Part shown: one piece after another, positions 21,624 to 33,798 of the stretch
How the letters are laid out: the number at the start of each line of letters is the position of its first letter
Numbering within the stretch: position 1 is the stretch's first letter
NCBI GenBank assembly: GCA_000729835.1
Contig: JFHB01000050.1
Span: forward strand, 1 to 64,000
DNA length: 64,000 nucleotides
Direction: 5' to 3'
DNA from: Atkinsonella hypoxylon
Lineage: Eukaryota > Ascomycota > Sordariomycetes > Hypocreales > Clavicipitaceae
Notes under the pieces: model-generated
The model's input: only the letters and a program-made list of their open reading frames with translations
Told to the model about the DNA's origin: nothing
Database searches by the model: none
Position numbers and translations under genes: made by a program

Positions 21624-22666
21624 TTATGCTTGGGTGCGTGCGCTCTTCTTGCGGCCACTGCGACCGGTGTCAGACCACGGGAAGTGGAAGACGGGAACCT
21701 GGAAGAAAGAGTTGCTACATGACGAATTAGCTTCTCCCAAAAGATCTTTCGACTAAAAGTGTAAGATAGTAACAACGAACCTGCTGTCTTGAAGACCAGC
21801 TAAAGCGCAGTACCATGCGAGGAATGCGGCCAGGAATCCAAATACACCACCAGTCTTCTGAAGAGCTGTGGCAGCCGAGGTGTTGCCAACATCGTTGGCG
21901 TATTGTTCACAAGCAAGAAAGAGGAACGCGAGATCCAACGTGAAGAACAGGAGGAAAAACATGACAGTCGACCGTAGCGTGCACAGAAGTAGGAGCGTGG
22001 TGAAAATAAACCAGCCAGTGAGGAAGAAGCCTAATGGACTTGAGACGTGGCCTTGGTAGGGACCTGTGGTGGCAGTAATTCCCCAGTTGGGAGTCAACAA
22101 AATGGCATAGGAGATCCAGAAACCACCATACGAGGATAAAGCTGTAGCACCAAAAGTGTTGCCACAGGCGACTTCCCTGTTTGGAACGAGAACAAAAAAG
22201 GTATTAGCATAATCACAACTTCCCTTTCTTATACATATATATATATATGTCAGACATGTCTATACCTATAGACTTGGTTAAGCGGTTTTTAGGTTTTCTC
22301 TACTCACCACATACCAGCCAAGAGCTGAACGAGACCACCGTAGCCGAAAGCCAGGGGAACCACAATATTGGGCTCCTTCACACCGCGAGTGTGTGTATTG
22401 ATGCAGGATAGCACAAAAGTAGTCAAAGCGAAAGCGCTGAGGCCAAGAGGGGCAGGATTGGCAAACTTCCGATGCTCGTATGGTTTCCAAAGACCAGGGT
22501 TCAGCGAGGCACCGGAAGCCTGCGCGTAGCCGGACGCGATGTTGGCATCCTCGTGATAATAATGCCATCGGCGGTGGTTGCCATCAGTCCCATTGGCGCC
22601 ATTGGATTCCTTCTCTAACGCAGCGTTAGTCGGGGGCATCGTGGTATGGGCGGCATCGGTTGCCAT
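21624..22666 (-). CDS. GPR1/FUN34/YaaH family acetate transporter
   Basis: Six-TM acetate/succinate-proton channel family (yeast Ato1/Ady2, Aspergillus AcpA). Minus-strand exons 22308-22666, 21781-22176 and 21624-21714 sum to 846 nt, 281 residues, a typical family length. The signature NPAPLGLSAFALTT follows a ~70-residue polar N-terminus. Further membrane segments are VPLAFGYGGLVQLLAGMW, AILLTPNWG and FLAAFLAWYCALAGL. The C-terminus SFFQVPVFHFPWS then RKKSARTQA agrees with the family. Intron 1 (131 nt) splits the Trp codon after GGMW. The intron 2 acceptor at 21715 was chosen because it restores the SFFQVPVFHFPW frame; another AG nearer the 3' side would give a non-family tail. Confidence 0.93.
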
Positions 22667-25600
22667 TGTGGGTTATAGGCGATTAAGCTAGTATCAGGCT
22701 TGGTTGTACGATGGGGTATGTGCGTGGAAGTATTGCCTTGGACACTCTCAAAATGATTAACACACGTCTTGGTAGTCTGGTATCTTATGCGACACGGCTC
22801 TGACGATAATGGTAGCGCATAGAGTGAGAATCCAGCTCTACTCGGCGAGAGAAAGGACAAAATGGATAAGTTGTATCCAGAGCGGGCGGGTCCAAAAAGG
22901 AAGGGTAAGCCATTCTTATACAGCTTTTGCCAATTGGGCCGGGAAAAGGGGAAATGGGCGACGTCTGAGACGGACTAATGGGGGCGGCATTGGAAGCTCA
23001 GCTGCTGGCCGGGTATTTGACTGGGTAGATACCTAGTTACTAGCCTAACTTACCTACTACCTAGGTACCTAGGTACCGACCCTAGGTAGGCATGTATGTA
23101 GGCAGGTAGGCACTAGGTAGGTATGTAATGGTCAGCAATATGTAAGGTATGTATGACCACCGTCAATGAGGTGGTACATGTTTTTCAGTCCGGTTTATGG
23201 ATCCCGCCGGGGGTGTGGAAGACTGCAAAAAAGTTGGGCGATGGCAGCTAAGCACGAGGAATTGATCTTTTCAAAAAGGAAAGAAAGGGAAGGGATGGGG
23301 AAAATGGGGAAAATGGGGAAAATGGGGAATGGAGCGTGTGGATGGAGTGTGCAACGTCTGATGCGACCTACCTCGACATGGATCCTTGCATGATGCTTGC
23401 TAGTCTCTCGGTCGTTGCTTCCGCATGGGCTAGTCATCGACTGGTCGACCAGTCGACTAAGGTTAGGTGGTAACTAGTTAACTACCTAGGTAGTCGACTG
23501 CTCTCATAGGACTGACTGACTGTAGGACTGTAGGACTGTAGGACTGTAGGTGGGAACAAGCTTAACCAGGAGGGTTGCGCCAAGCCAGGACACTCCGAGG
23601 CATTAATTACCTATTGTAGAGGGGAGGTAATACTCGGGCCTCTGGTTCTACCACATCACCCTGATCTGATCTGATCTGTACTGTACACAACATAACCCAT
23701 TATCGTGGCTGGCCTTGGTGATCCAAGCAAGGACAACTAGGCGGGGCAAACGACATGCTCATGGCGCGGCAAGAGACAGTAGTCCGGAATGAGGGTCATC
23801 TCGTAGCCTTTTTTTTTTTTCAAAATCTCTTTTCCTGATTTCTCTTGTTCGACCCTGCTCCTCCGGGATTCTCAACGGCGCTGGTAGCATGGTTAGGGGG
23901 TTAGGGGCGTGCTACATCAACTACCTTCCGTTGCCTCAGGGAAAAAAAAAAAAAAAAAAAAAGAACTTGACATCGAGTCAAGCCCTCATCAGCGGACATC
24001 TATCCAGATTGGGATTTGGAGCAGCTAGCTTTCCTGCCCTAGTAATCCCTGCACCAAGTTGGGCCGTCGCAAGCGTGGTCGTATTGCAGCGTATGGCCGC
24101 GGCTACCTTCCCTTTGCATCGGTGGGGGGGTCCCTGAACGAAGAAATGTTGGGAATGGTGCGCTGCAGACGCAAGGCTCGTTTCTGTCTTCGCTTTCGTA
24201 TTGCATCTCCATCTCCGCAGGGCGGTTCGGCTAAAGGTCGAGTCCGAGTCCGAGTCCAAGTCCAAGTCCATATGCTGCTGGGTTCGGGGCATCAGGCGTT
24301 GGGCATTGGATTTGATTGTCAAGTTCAATGTAGGATGCTAGTCCGTTTCGTTATAATACGGCTCACCAGTCTTAGTTTTTCACGTTTGCTGATGTGTTGC
24401 CATCATGGACCGCTTCACCGCGGGGCAAAGGCGCTGCTATTGGAGGAAAAACTGCGGGTTAGTCCCAACTAATACTAATACAACCATGGAGTAGTAACTT
24501 CCAGTGTTGGTAGAGACGCGCACGCGGAGTGGATACCTTAGGTAGGCAGGTACACACGGGTTGACAAGCTGTTGCCCACTAACTAACTAGGTACCTAGCG
24601 AGACCATAAGAAACATGCGATCATGCAATCATGTGATCATGCGATTATGGAAGCGGGTGACCGACCGAGCTTGTCTAACAGGCAAAAGAATGATGATTCA
24701 AGTCTGTATAATACCTACAAGACATGGTCATTTAATTTATTGGTACTCTACGAAGTACAGGTTGGTGAAACAACTGGCAAGCTGTTTGCGGAATAGCGAT
24801 GAGAAAGCACTGCTAATCAATGTCCGTCAGCCCCCACGCTACAACCATCGATTCATCCGTATTCCGTACAGCCAAGATATTATAATAGCGCCCCTAGGAA
24901 GTGAGGGGACGACACTTTGTCATGGATGACTCGGGATGAGTTTCGAGCTCAACCCAAGCTGTGGGCGAATATCAAGTACCAGACTCTCTACGGAGTAGAC
25001 AGGCTCAATTTGAGCAGATTCACCGACCAGTTGTTGTGCTGGTGGCATCTCAGTTCAAACTAGTTCGTGTTCTTTGGCACTCCCAAAGGCACGTCTTCAT
25101 TCCAGTATTAGCATTGCCATCGACCTCTGCCTAAGTTATCAGAATTAGTATTCGGCGACGCTGACGATGCACAGCCAACGAGGCAAACGGGGCGGCGCCA
25201 CTGTGCTGTAAGGGTCTGTAGCCGTGGCACTAGACGGCACCACCGCGTCATCCGTTGCTTGTATTTACTTAACCCTTGATCCAGTCGGATTAGCGGTACG
25301 CCGCCTCTACGAACGAACCAGACGACCTACATGTACACTAACAACTACCAGACGGGTTGTGAATGACCCTCGCTAGCGGATGACAGAATATAGGACGGGT
25401 CCTGTCATGTATCGTGGTGGGCAGCTTGGCGGGACCTGTCCTGTACTGTATTCTACTAACTAACCCCTTGCCTCGATCACGACGATTCGCGATCGACAAA
25501 TGTGGACCTAAGATTGGCGTCGCAGCAAGCAGTGACATCGGGTGTTATAGTATGTCTCACGGAGATCCCATAGTGCTCGGAACAACTCGAAATGGGACGG

Positions 25601-26636
25601 ACATTAGTCTTGTACGGAGTATATTCAACTAACATAGGTCTTAACACTCTAGGTACACAATTTCACAGTCGGCGTGCTCCAGATCTTCGTGGCTTAGGGC
25701 CCGCCTTCTCTTTCTTCCCATGTTCATATCGCAAGGTCAATCGCATAAACAGCCTAGGAAAATCACCCGCTTTCTCCAACTTGAAATACCATGGTCTCAG
25801 ACACTCGAACACCCAGAATTCGAGTCTTCTCGTGGACGGGCCTGCTCTATACTCAGTCAGCAGTCAGCACTATAAATCCTAAAGCTTTATGCCAAGTTTT
25901 TTCAAGAACAACGGGTTTTTTTTTTTTCGGCAACCTAGCGTCTTCCCCGTCGATGCGGCGTCCGGGGTGACAAAGCCACGCTTTGTCTCCTCAGACCCAA
26001 AATCGACAAGAACCACATGATGCCCTCGTCGCAAGCGCCACTAAGCCATTTTAGGCAATCCCTTTGACCCGGGGCGGCGCTAGAATGTCTCAGTTGATGG
26101 GTCGCTACCGTGGCGTCATGTTTCTGCTTACCATCAGACGCTAACAATGATTTTAGCGTCGGCAAGTTTATTTGTCATGCATGCCATGCCACTTTGAAGC
26201 TGGCGTGGAACAATAAAGTGCGTGCAGTATCAAAACTTGCGCTGGCATCCTAAAACGGGATTCGGGATCAAGATACCTCTAGTGGGTTACTCCGTAGAGC
26301 CACGGCAGCCAGTGTTCATTCTGGTCATGGTGTCAAAGTCATCAAGGTCTGGTACCAGATTGACATTTACTGTCAATATGATCAAGGCGGTGCCGGGGTT
26401 AATAAGCATACTGATCATTTGCCAGGCTAACAAGTGGATGCGGAGCCCGGGAGCATTGTCTTCCGGGTTGAGAGTACTCTCCGAAATAATGACCTGTCTT
26501 CCAAAATCGTGCTCTGCATCTCTACGATTTCGATGTCTCGTAACATCTAAAATCTCTTTATATGATGTATGGCTGACATTGCACATTGGCACCGTTGGCA
26601 CAGAATGAGGAAATGCATCCCTTTACGTGCGAACCA
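22667..26636. other. Intergenic, about 4 kb, microsatellites but no gene
   Basis: No conserved reading frame was seen. The region holds CTAGGTA-rich sequence at 23042-23125; short tandem arrays at about 23295-23330 (GGGAAAAT-type), 23521-23550 (TGTAGGAC) and 24240-24270 (GAGTCC/AAGTCC); and homopolymers near 23810 (T) and 23941-23961 (A). Composition is near balanced, so it is not RIP-mutated. The stretch next to 22667 should contain the acetate-transporter promoter. Confidence 0.5.
23042..23125. repeat. CTAGGTA-rich low-complexity stretch
   Basis: Overlapping palindromic CCTAGG, CTAGGTACCTAG and TAGGTAGGCA words, repeated with drift. Shorter patches of similar words occur near 20250 and 23485. 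Function unknown. Confidence 0.6.
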
Positions 26637-26848
26637 CACTATAATAGAGGTGCCAGTAAACAATATTATTATAAAGAGGTTTATCGCATATATTGCAACT
26701 ATAAATTAAGTCTTGCGGTAAGGGCAGGTTGCCTGCATTAGCCGGCCGCTCTCAACAGCAGTTATTGTTAATTCAGATAATTAGTTCTGGTTTTGCATTG
26801 TTCTTAGAGAGGTTACTGTTATTAACTTCTAAAGGCATCGTGAAAACC
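26637..26848 (+). repeat. Diverged copy of the 61.7-kb inverted-repeat family
   Basis: 26637-26680 (CACTATAATAGAGG through AAAGAGGT) resembles 61622-61665, and 26775-26848 (AATTAGTTCTGGTTTTG through ATCGTGAAAACC) resembles the 80-bp arm at 61674-61753. Many differences are C/T or G/A, as expected after RIP. A ~95-bp segment lies between the two similar parts here. The opposite arm was not found nearby, so this may be a half element. Confidence 0.6.
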
Positions 26849-26882
26849 ATTATATAAGGAATGCCACTAAACGCATTCGAAG

Positions 26883-27281
26883 CTAGCTATTAGGGCTAAT
26901 CAAGGGTGTACCTACAGGGTATATGGGGAAAGTGGGTCCGTGACCCATTGTCCGCATTGATGCTGCCTCGCGGGCCACCCATACTACCATAACCAATAGA
27001 ATAAATATTGAAAGAGGATAGCCAATCAAGTGCTCAGAATTTCTTAGAGCTAATCCCCAGTACTTGGCAATCGGGCCCACATCCGCCAGCGGCAACCTCA
27101 ACGCGGGTGATACATTGCTCAATCCCGTCTTCAGCAGACGACACCAGACACCAACTTGCGCTATAGTATGATTTTTTGCCAGGAAGCAATTTATCCAAAG
27201 TCGCAATCTGCCTAACGTATCCAAATTGTTTGGCAAAACTTCACCTATCATGTACTCTCCCTGTCCCAAAACCCTCATCAT
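26883..27281 (-). CDS. Orphan ORF, doubtful
   Basis: Minus-strand ATG frame of 132 residues with one clear hydrophobic segment (YPLSIFILLVMVVWVA). I recognise no family. It lies in a repeat-bearing, otherwise gene-free region, so it may be a chance frame or the fragment of a lost membrane-protein gene. Confidence 0.2.
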   Translation of the reverse strand: MMRVLGQGEYMIGEVLPNNLDTLGRLRLWINCFLAKNHTIAQVGVWCRLLKTGLSNVSPALRLPLADVGPIAKYWGLALRNSEHLIGYPLSIFILLVMVVWVAREAASMRTMGHGPTFPIYPVGTPLISPNS

Positions 27282-27890
27282 CCGGGTAAAAACGGGTAAA
27301 ACGGGTAAAAGCCAAACCTGCGTACGTATGCATGCATAAGGGTCAGTAATGCCAGTTCCTTCTAATCATGCGGCGGGACAACCCTGTCAATTGAACATTA
27401 TAGTGACATGTAAACGCTGCCTAAGCAGCGCGGGCACCCTGAAGCGCGTGCTGCTCGCCAAGCAATGTGCAATATTTCATTCGTACCAATTCGTTACAGG
27501 AGAGAAAAATAATTAAAAAACAAAGTCCTTGTTTTGCCTTTCCGAGCAATATCAATCCGGTGTATCCCCGTCAAATCAAACCATTCCGTCGCGTATCAAT
27601 CAAGTTAATTCCAAACGCGCAAGGCAATCTACCATTGTGATAATCCTGTAGCATATGATGATGCACCATTGTCAAACTCTGAGGCGGTTGTGCCGTTAGT
27701 AGTTTTATTGTTGTTGTCCCAACCAGTGTTCTGTGAAGCAGAGGGCTGGTATTGCTTTTGAAGTTCGTCGATCCACTCTCTCTCTGTCTGCTTGGCTTTA
27801 GGCACTGAGCGAACTTAACAGGTGGTAGTTCCACTTTAATAATAGCACAACAAATCAATAATATAAAAGTGATAAAATAAAGATAAAAGA
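27282..27890. other. Intergenic, no gene seen
   Basis: Contains a short GGGTAAAAC-type triplication at about 27284-27312 and otherwise unassigned sequence up to the LTR. Confidence 0.45.
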
Positions 27891-28044
27891 TGTTCTATAG
27901 TGGTTCAGTATAGGATATAGAGAGATTCTATGCACCTAAGAGGTAATAACTGCATAGAGGGCTAGTGTGCTAAGACTAGATTACCTATTACCTAGATAAT
28001 CTAGTTGTCGTGTTTTAAGACGTACTGATCCACTATATAGAACA
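27891..28044 (-). repeat. LTR of the adjacent Gypsy relic
   Basis: 154 bp starting TGTTCTATAGTGG and ending CCACTATATAGAACA, i.e. near-perfect inverted TG...CA termini. It lies where the 3' LTR of a minus-strand element should be, just beyond the chromodomain remnant. The other LTR is not in the neighbourhood. Confidence 0.6.
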
Positions 28045-28071
28045 TCCTAACGGAGGGTTAATTCTGGTTCC

Positions 28072-28495
28072 TAGGTATTATCGGCGGCGAACTCGGAATT
28101 GCCTCTTTTTGCCACAGCCTTTCATTGCAACAATGTGATCCGCGATGAATTTTTCTTAAGTATCTGCAGTACAAAGAGGTCCTGGAGGCAGAAGGTCGTA
28201 AGTGAAGAGAATAACCGGTTCTAGGTGTAATGCTTATTTAAGGGTTCTACTTAAGGTAGGTTAGTAAGGCAATCTTATAACGCAATGTGTTGATTCTGCG
28301 AAGGACAGGGAATGGACTAACGTGACGATGAGAAAGCTTAGTTTGACTGTGCAAATGGTAACCGTCGGTGCCTTTCTTGGCAAGCTTGACATAGACAAGG
28401 TTATCTTTCTGGAATTCAGGTGGAGTTTGGTGACGCTTGTCGTAAAGCAACTTGATCTTCACTGTGACAAGCTGTATTGTATCCCACGCCGTTTG
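28072..28495 (-). mobile_element. Truncated Gypsy (chromovirus) integrase tail and chromodomain
   Basis: Minus-strand frame with the signature integrase C-terminus: TVKIKLLYDKRHQTPPEF, then KKGTDGYHL, KLSHRHVSPFPVLRRI and ITYLK-type sequence. After a break comes a chromodomain remnant, EKFIADHIVAMKGCGKKRQF then RVRRR, with Arg/Gln/Trp codons turned into stops. The upstream pol and the 5' LTR are missing. Mutation is milder than in the large AT-rich blocks. Confidence 0.7.
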
Positions 28496-28854
28496 CTGAT
28501 AATAGACACATTGACAAATAATAAGACTTCCGGGCTAGGAGAGTGGGATCGCGCAGGTCGTATAAAATGATGGCTAAGTGGGTACCTCAGCGGGCGGTGA
28601 GCCTCAATTGCTAAACTGGGTGCTTGCACCAACTTGCATCTGGCGGCGGCAGAAAAAAAAAATCTGGGCAAAAACTGGGACTTTTTCAGAGTCGATGCTT
28701 TCGCAAAACATGCAGTAATTACGACCAGCTGATCACTGCGTTTTCTATTCTAACAGCAATGAGTTCAAGCGGCATATTTACTCAATAAGCCGCTGCTTCA
28801 TTTTGCAAGATTACATGACCTTGTGCGCTCATTCATTCGTTCTCGACCAGCAAG

Positions 28855-31573
28855 ATGAACGTGCATCGCTGCCGCTTCGTGCCATATCAACCCTCAGCAA
28901 TCAATGCCGTTGCTTTCTCACATTCAAGGCCTAGATCGGCCAAGCATAGCGCTGTGGCAAGATTAGCTATTGGCCGAGCCAACGGCGACATCGAAATATG
29001 GAATCCGTCCAACGGGACTTGGCTTCAAGAACTCGTCATTCGAGGTGGGAAAAATCGAAGTGTGGACGGCTTGGTTTGGGTGAATGAGCCCGATCAGGAT
29101 CTGGGCGATGGCCGTATTGTGATTGGAAAATCACGGCTCCTTAGTATCGGCTATACATCAACCGTCACTGAATGGGACCTTGAAAAGGGCAAGCCGAAGC
29201 GTCATGCCAGTGGCCAGCACGGCGATATCTGGTGCATCGCCGCCCAACCTCAAGCTGGTAAATCGCAATTGATGGGGACGAATAGCTTCCAGGAGACTCA
29301 GAACTCGAACAAACTTATAGCTGGTACAATAGACGGAGAACTGGTCATGTACTCTCTTGAGGACAACGATCTTCGGTTTCAAAGAGTTCTTGTCAAGTCC
29401 CCCACCAAGAAAGTTCAAATGGTGAGCATCACTTTCCAGTCCCGCAAAGTTGTCATTGTAGGCTGTTCGGATAGCTCCATCAGAGCCTATGACATCAAGA
29501 ACGGCCATATGTTGCGTCGAATGACTTTAGGCTCTGACCTCATCGGGGGCTCCAAGGATATTATTGTGTGGTCAGTCAAGTGTCTACCCGATGGCAATAT
29601 CGTATCAGGCGATTCCACAGGCCAGATTTGTATTTGGGACGGTAAGACATACACGCAAGCCCAGAGAATCCAAAGCCACAAATCAGACGTTCTTAGCCTG
29701 GCCACAAGTGCCGATGGGTTAGCCATAATGAGTGGAGGCATGGATCGCCGAACGATTCTTTACAAACAAAATGCTGGCTCCGGGCAGCGATGGGGCAAGG
29801 TCTGGGGGCGGCGCTATCACGACCATGACGTCAAGGCAATGGCGACCTTTGAACACGGACGCATCAGCGTTGTTATTTCTGGAGGTAAATATAGCAATGC
29901 TTGCTGAAAGTATTCATTCTGCCACCGGACTTGCTAACAAAATTGCAGGACCCGATGCCAGTCTAATGATCGTGCCTTTGAAAGAAATGGGCCGCGAAAA
30001 CCACAGAATGATGAGCAACCTGCCACAACATCCTCCCATCACAAGCGCGGCAAGAGCGAGATTCATCGTGAGCTGGTGGGAGAGGGAAGTTCATGTGTGG
30101 GTTTTGCGAAAGTCTGCCGCGGAACTCAACGACTCTGCCGATAGCGCGTTCGAATTAAACCAGAATCGAAAGCTGCTCAAGACAATTGTGGTGAAAGGAG
30201 ACTCCAACATCTCTTGCGCTGCAATCAATGAAGAGGGTACATTACTCTTCGTATCCACGACGACAGATATCAAGGCTTTCCTACTGGAACATCAGGATCC
30301 CATCAGGGCTTCGGACGTGAAGCTCACCAGTATCACCTTGCCTGCAAAACTTTCTCACTTAGGTGCTACACAAGTCAGACTCTCTCCGAATGGTCACTGG
30401 TTATGTGCCATCCAAGAAGGCTCTCGCGTTCTGATGGCCAGCCTCGAAAGTAATCCAATCGAATCGCCCTCACTCTCTGTCAAAATTCAAAGACTGTCAC
30501 GACTGCGTCGCCAAGTTCCATGTTACGTATTAAATGGAGGGCTCGGCAGCTACGACAGGAGTATCACACAGGTCGCTTTCAGCGCCGACTCCAGCATGGT
30601 TGCAGTCGCAGATCTTGCTGGACATATCGACACGTGGATTCTGCGCAGCCGTCAACAGAGTCTGGAGAACGGTCAAGAAGCTAGGATTAGAGATGACGCG
30701 ACCAATGGTGCATCTGATAGCGATACTTCATCATCAGAAGGTGAAGAGGACAGGAGTACTGATTCACATGACTGCTGGATTCGTAACCCTAACGCGCAAT
30801 TGTTACCGAAGCTACCAGCATCTCCAGTCGTTCTATCTTTCTCGGACGATGTACCCGAGACGGGGTCATCTGTCAAGAAAGATGGCTCAAATGATTATGT
30901 CCTAGCCGCTGTAACCTCATCGTGGAATATTCTTGCCTTCCATCCCCGCCATGGTGCTCTCACACCGTGGTCCCGCCGACATCCGCGCAAAGCCCTTCCC
31001 GCTCAAGTGCAAGATTTGTTGGACTTGCCTAAAGGAGCCATGTGGCAAGGTTCGCGCATGTGGTTGTACGGCGTGTCATTCCTACTGATGCTCGATATGG
31101 GACAAGATCTCCCCATGTCCTCTGAAGCTGAAGGAGGCGATGCACAACTTACTCATGGACTAAAACGCAAGAGGGTAGGGCTTAGCACTGGTGCTGGAGG
31201 CAAGATGGAACGAGGCACTCTAGTTCCGCATCAAATAAGGCGGCATGGTTTGAAAGACGAGTGGGAAGACATCGACATTATCGACCGTCCACAAGCTGAA
31301 GAGAGCGAGAGTGACGATGACATGCCAGACGCAGAGGGAGAACTGTCAAACAAGACCACCTTGATAAATGGCGATGGGACTACGGTTTGCAGCACACATT
31401 CCCCCTCTGATGGGCCCAAAAAGTGGTGGCTGACATACAAGTATCGCCCTATCCTCGGAATTGTTTCTCTTGTCTCCACAGGCAAAGATTTAGAAGTTGC
31501 GGTCGTGGAGCGGCCAACTTGGGACGTAGACATGGCGGAGAGATATTTTGGTGGGGAAGAATGGGAAAGGTAG
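28855..31573 (+). CDS. utp4: UTP4 (cirhin) homologue, small-subunit processome WD40 protein
   Basis: WD40 protein of the t-UTP/UtpA subcomplex, which acts early in nucleolar pre-18S rRNA processing. Exons 28855-29884 and 29949-31573 (intron 64 nt, GTAAAT...GCAG) give 2655 nt, 884 residues, the usual size. The N-terminus MNVHRCRFVPYQPSAINA and the run of WD units are typical: LAIGRANGDIEIWNP, LLSIGYTSTVTEWDL, IVGCSDSSIRAYDI, IVSGDSTGQICIWDG, AIMSGGMDRRTILYK. Two blade sets should form tandem propellers. An acidic Ser-rich insertion (SDSDTSSSEGEEDRSTDSHD) sits near residue 610 and further acidic patches near the C-terminus. The intron interrupts a Gly codon after VVISGG. Confidence 0.95.
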
Positions 31574-33798
31574 CGGCCGAAAAGACAATCTGTGTATATA
31601 GAAAAATGGCTTTTGGATGGTCAATAGGGCGCCAGCACATACCCATTTATACAAGAGTTGAAGACCTACCTTACCACACTATACCATTGACTTACACGGG
31701 TGTTGTAACATGAACCCGAATCGCTATTTCCGCCGCTGTTGATGAGGGTTTCGGCTGCCTAGATTTGGGAAATAAGAATGAGAGAGCCAGAGTCGTGCAG
31801 TACTAATGAGCTCCGTCGCGGCACAGATACCGACAAATAGAGGTGGAGTTTGCGCGATGGCATCATTGTCGTGAAGAATCATGGCATGCATCTTCGTAAG
31901 GTTGTCAGCGTCAAAGGATCTGAATGTTCGCTGCACATTGCTGCGCCACCTCTTTGACTCAACTAGGGTAATGGTTATGCGAACGAACTCCAAGCACATC
32001 TAGTTTGGTCACTGGTAGTATACGAGAACACTTGGGCATGGTGTCGGACATAAAGCTGGAGGTTTTTAAAAATACTGGCTACCCTGTAGGCCTTGTTCGG
32101 TCGCCTTACACATGGCCCCATTTTCACAGCACATCTACGGTACTAAATTATCCATGGGACCAGTAACGTAGATGTGCTGGAAGTATATATTGGACATTTA
32201 TGATGTCGGGGTACCGTATTGGCGGTGCATCAGTAGCGTGGACTGTCGAAGCTGTGCTTAGATTACCTTGCCTAGCACGCGGCGGTCATCCACCTCAGCA
32301 CCAATCAGCTGGATCTGACGCTGGTTCATGGGGTGGCAAGCAAGGCTGTGTCACACAAGCTGAGCGATGTTATTAATCCCCATTCGACGGCAGCAGCTGG
32401 GTCACGAAAAAGGCGGTTGACCAATCAATGCTGGCAAGGCTCAAGGGCACTTTAATTTACGCGGGAACCTCACTATAATCGAAGTTTCAGTCAATGCCTC
32501 AGGTACAGAGTGGTACCTTCCGAGGGAAGTTGGGTGGGCCCACGCATTCAAAGGGACTAAGGCTCCGGGCCTCGTCATCATCTCTTAGACCCCTGTCGTG
32601 TGGGTGGGTGGAGGGGTCAAGCCTCACAGTCAGAGGTACCGGTACCCGGGCTTCGACAGGGGACCATGAAGGTCCTAATCCTGTGAGTTTGCGACTGAAG
32701 TACCTCGTCTCTCCGCCCGGGTGATGAGGCACCTGCACACTAACTTACCGACCTCCTAAGGTTATATACCTGGTAAGACGTAGGTAGGTCAAGGACTCGT
32801 CATCGCCAGTCGTCGTGCTGTCCACTAGACGACGCCTCGATCCCTAATTACGAAATGATATAGATTTGCTGCTCCGAGCTGAGCCCGCTCAACAATGAAA
32901 ATCGACCTGAAAGAAGGCGACGAGACCGAACTACGTGGACTGAACTAATACCGGTCGGGGGACGATTTTGTACGGCATCATCGTTGCCAACAGTCTGATT
33001 TCCGTTATGCACATAATATGGTTCGTCCTGTTATTACGAACAGGTCTGGCTGGTAGTTATTATTCTGCTCGAAGACGGACGACCAGGGCATCTCCGCCAC
33101 TAGACACTTACTTGCAAGTACCGGTACCCGAGCCATTGGTGGCTCGCTCGTCGACGCCGCCTATTGCGCCCAGCTGTCCCACAGGGCGAGCATCCGGGAT
33201 CTATCACTGGCCAGAAGTTGCAAGCTGACGCGTAAACCGCTTTCCATGGTCCTGAACGAAAAGAGGGACGAGACAGCCATCGCTCCCTTGTCCAGCAGCG
33301 CCATCAGAATCTCACGTCCCTCTCATCCATCCATATTGGCAGTGTATCGGGCCGGCATTCAGACTAATACATATCGCCAAGAGATCTAGTCGGGGCACTC
33401 GCTTCTCAATTTCATCCTGCCGCCTTTCGAAATCGAAATCATACTGAGTAGCAAGCGCCCATCTCATTGTTTGCGGCGTCAGTGAGCGGCCAAAGGTGCT
33501 TGGTTAATACCGGTGGCGACTTACGAAACCTACGAATTCGCTTAGCTGACGACAGCAACCCGGCCGCGTCCACATCTGCCAAGAGTCCCGTGGCCCAGGT
33601 TTACGTACATTGAACAGTCTGCAATTAAACACTTTGTGTCTCCCTTCAACCTCAACGACAAGTTCGATCTGACTTGCATATCTCCGGGATCTATATCGAC
33701 TACGCCTTTCTTGACCTGGCAATTGACCACTTCACCAATTTCAGCCCCAAAGATATCTCGACTGGTATTTTTGATTCGTTAGGCCTCGTTTCTCTACC
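31574..33798. other. Intergenic, about 2.2 kb, no convincing gene
   Basis: Between UTP4 and the PNG1-like gene, both plus strand. A 91-residue minus-strand ATG frame at 31724-31999 has no recognised features. The 3' part (about 33250-33798) should hold the PNG1 promoter and leader. No repeat family was recognised. Confidence 0.45.

Noticed and set aside
17834..22666. A metabolic cluster of MFS and acetate transporters
   Set aside because: The two genes are 2.3 kb apart with no biosynthetic or catabolic enzyme or regulator between them.
24059..24472. 137-residue plus-strand frame
   Set aside because: Arg-rich, includes a GAGTCC microsatellite translated as alternating Arg/Val, no conserved features.
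31724..31999. 91-residue minus-strand frame
   Set aside because: ATG present but no recognised domain, no splice continuation, lies in the UTP4 3' flank.
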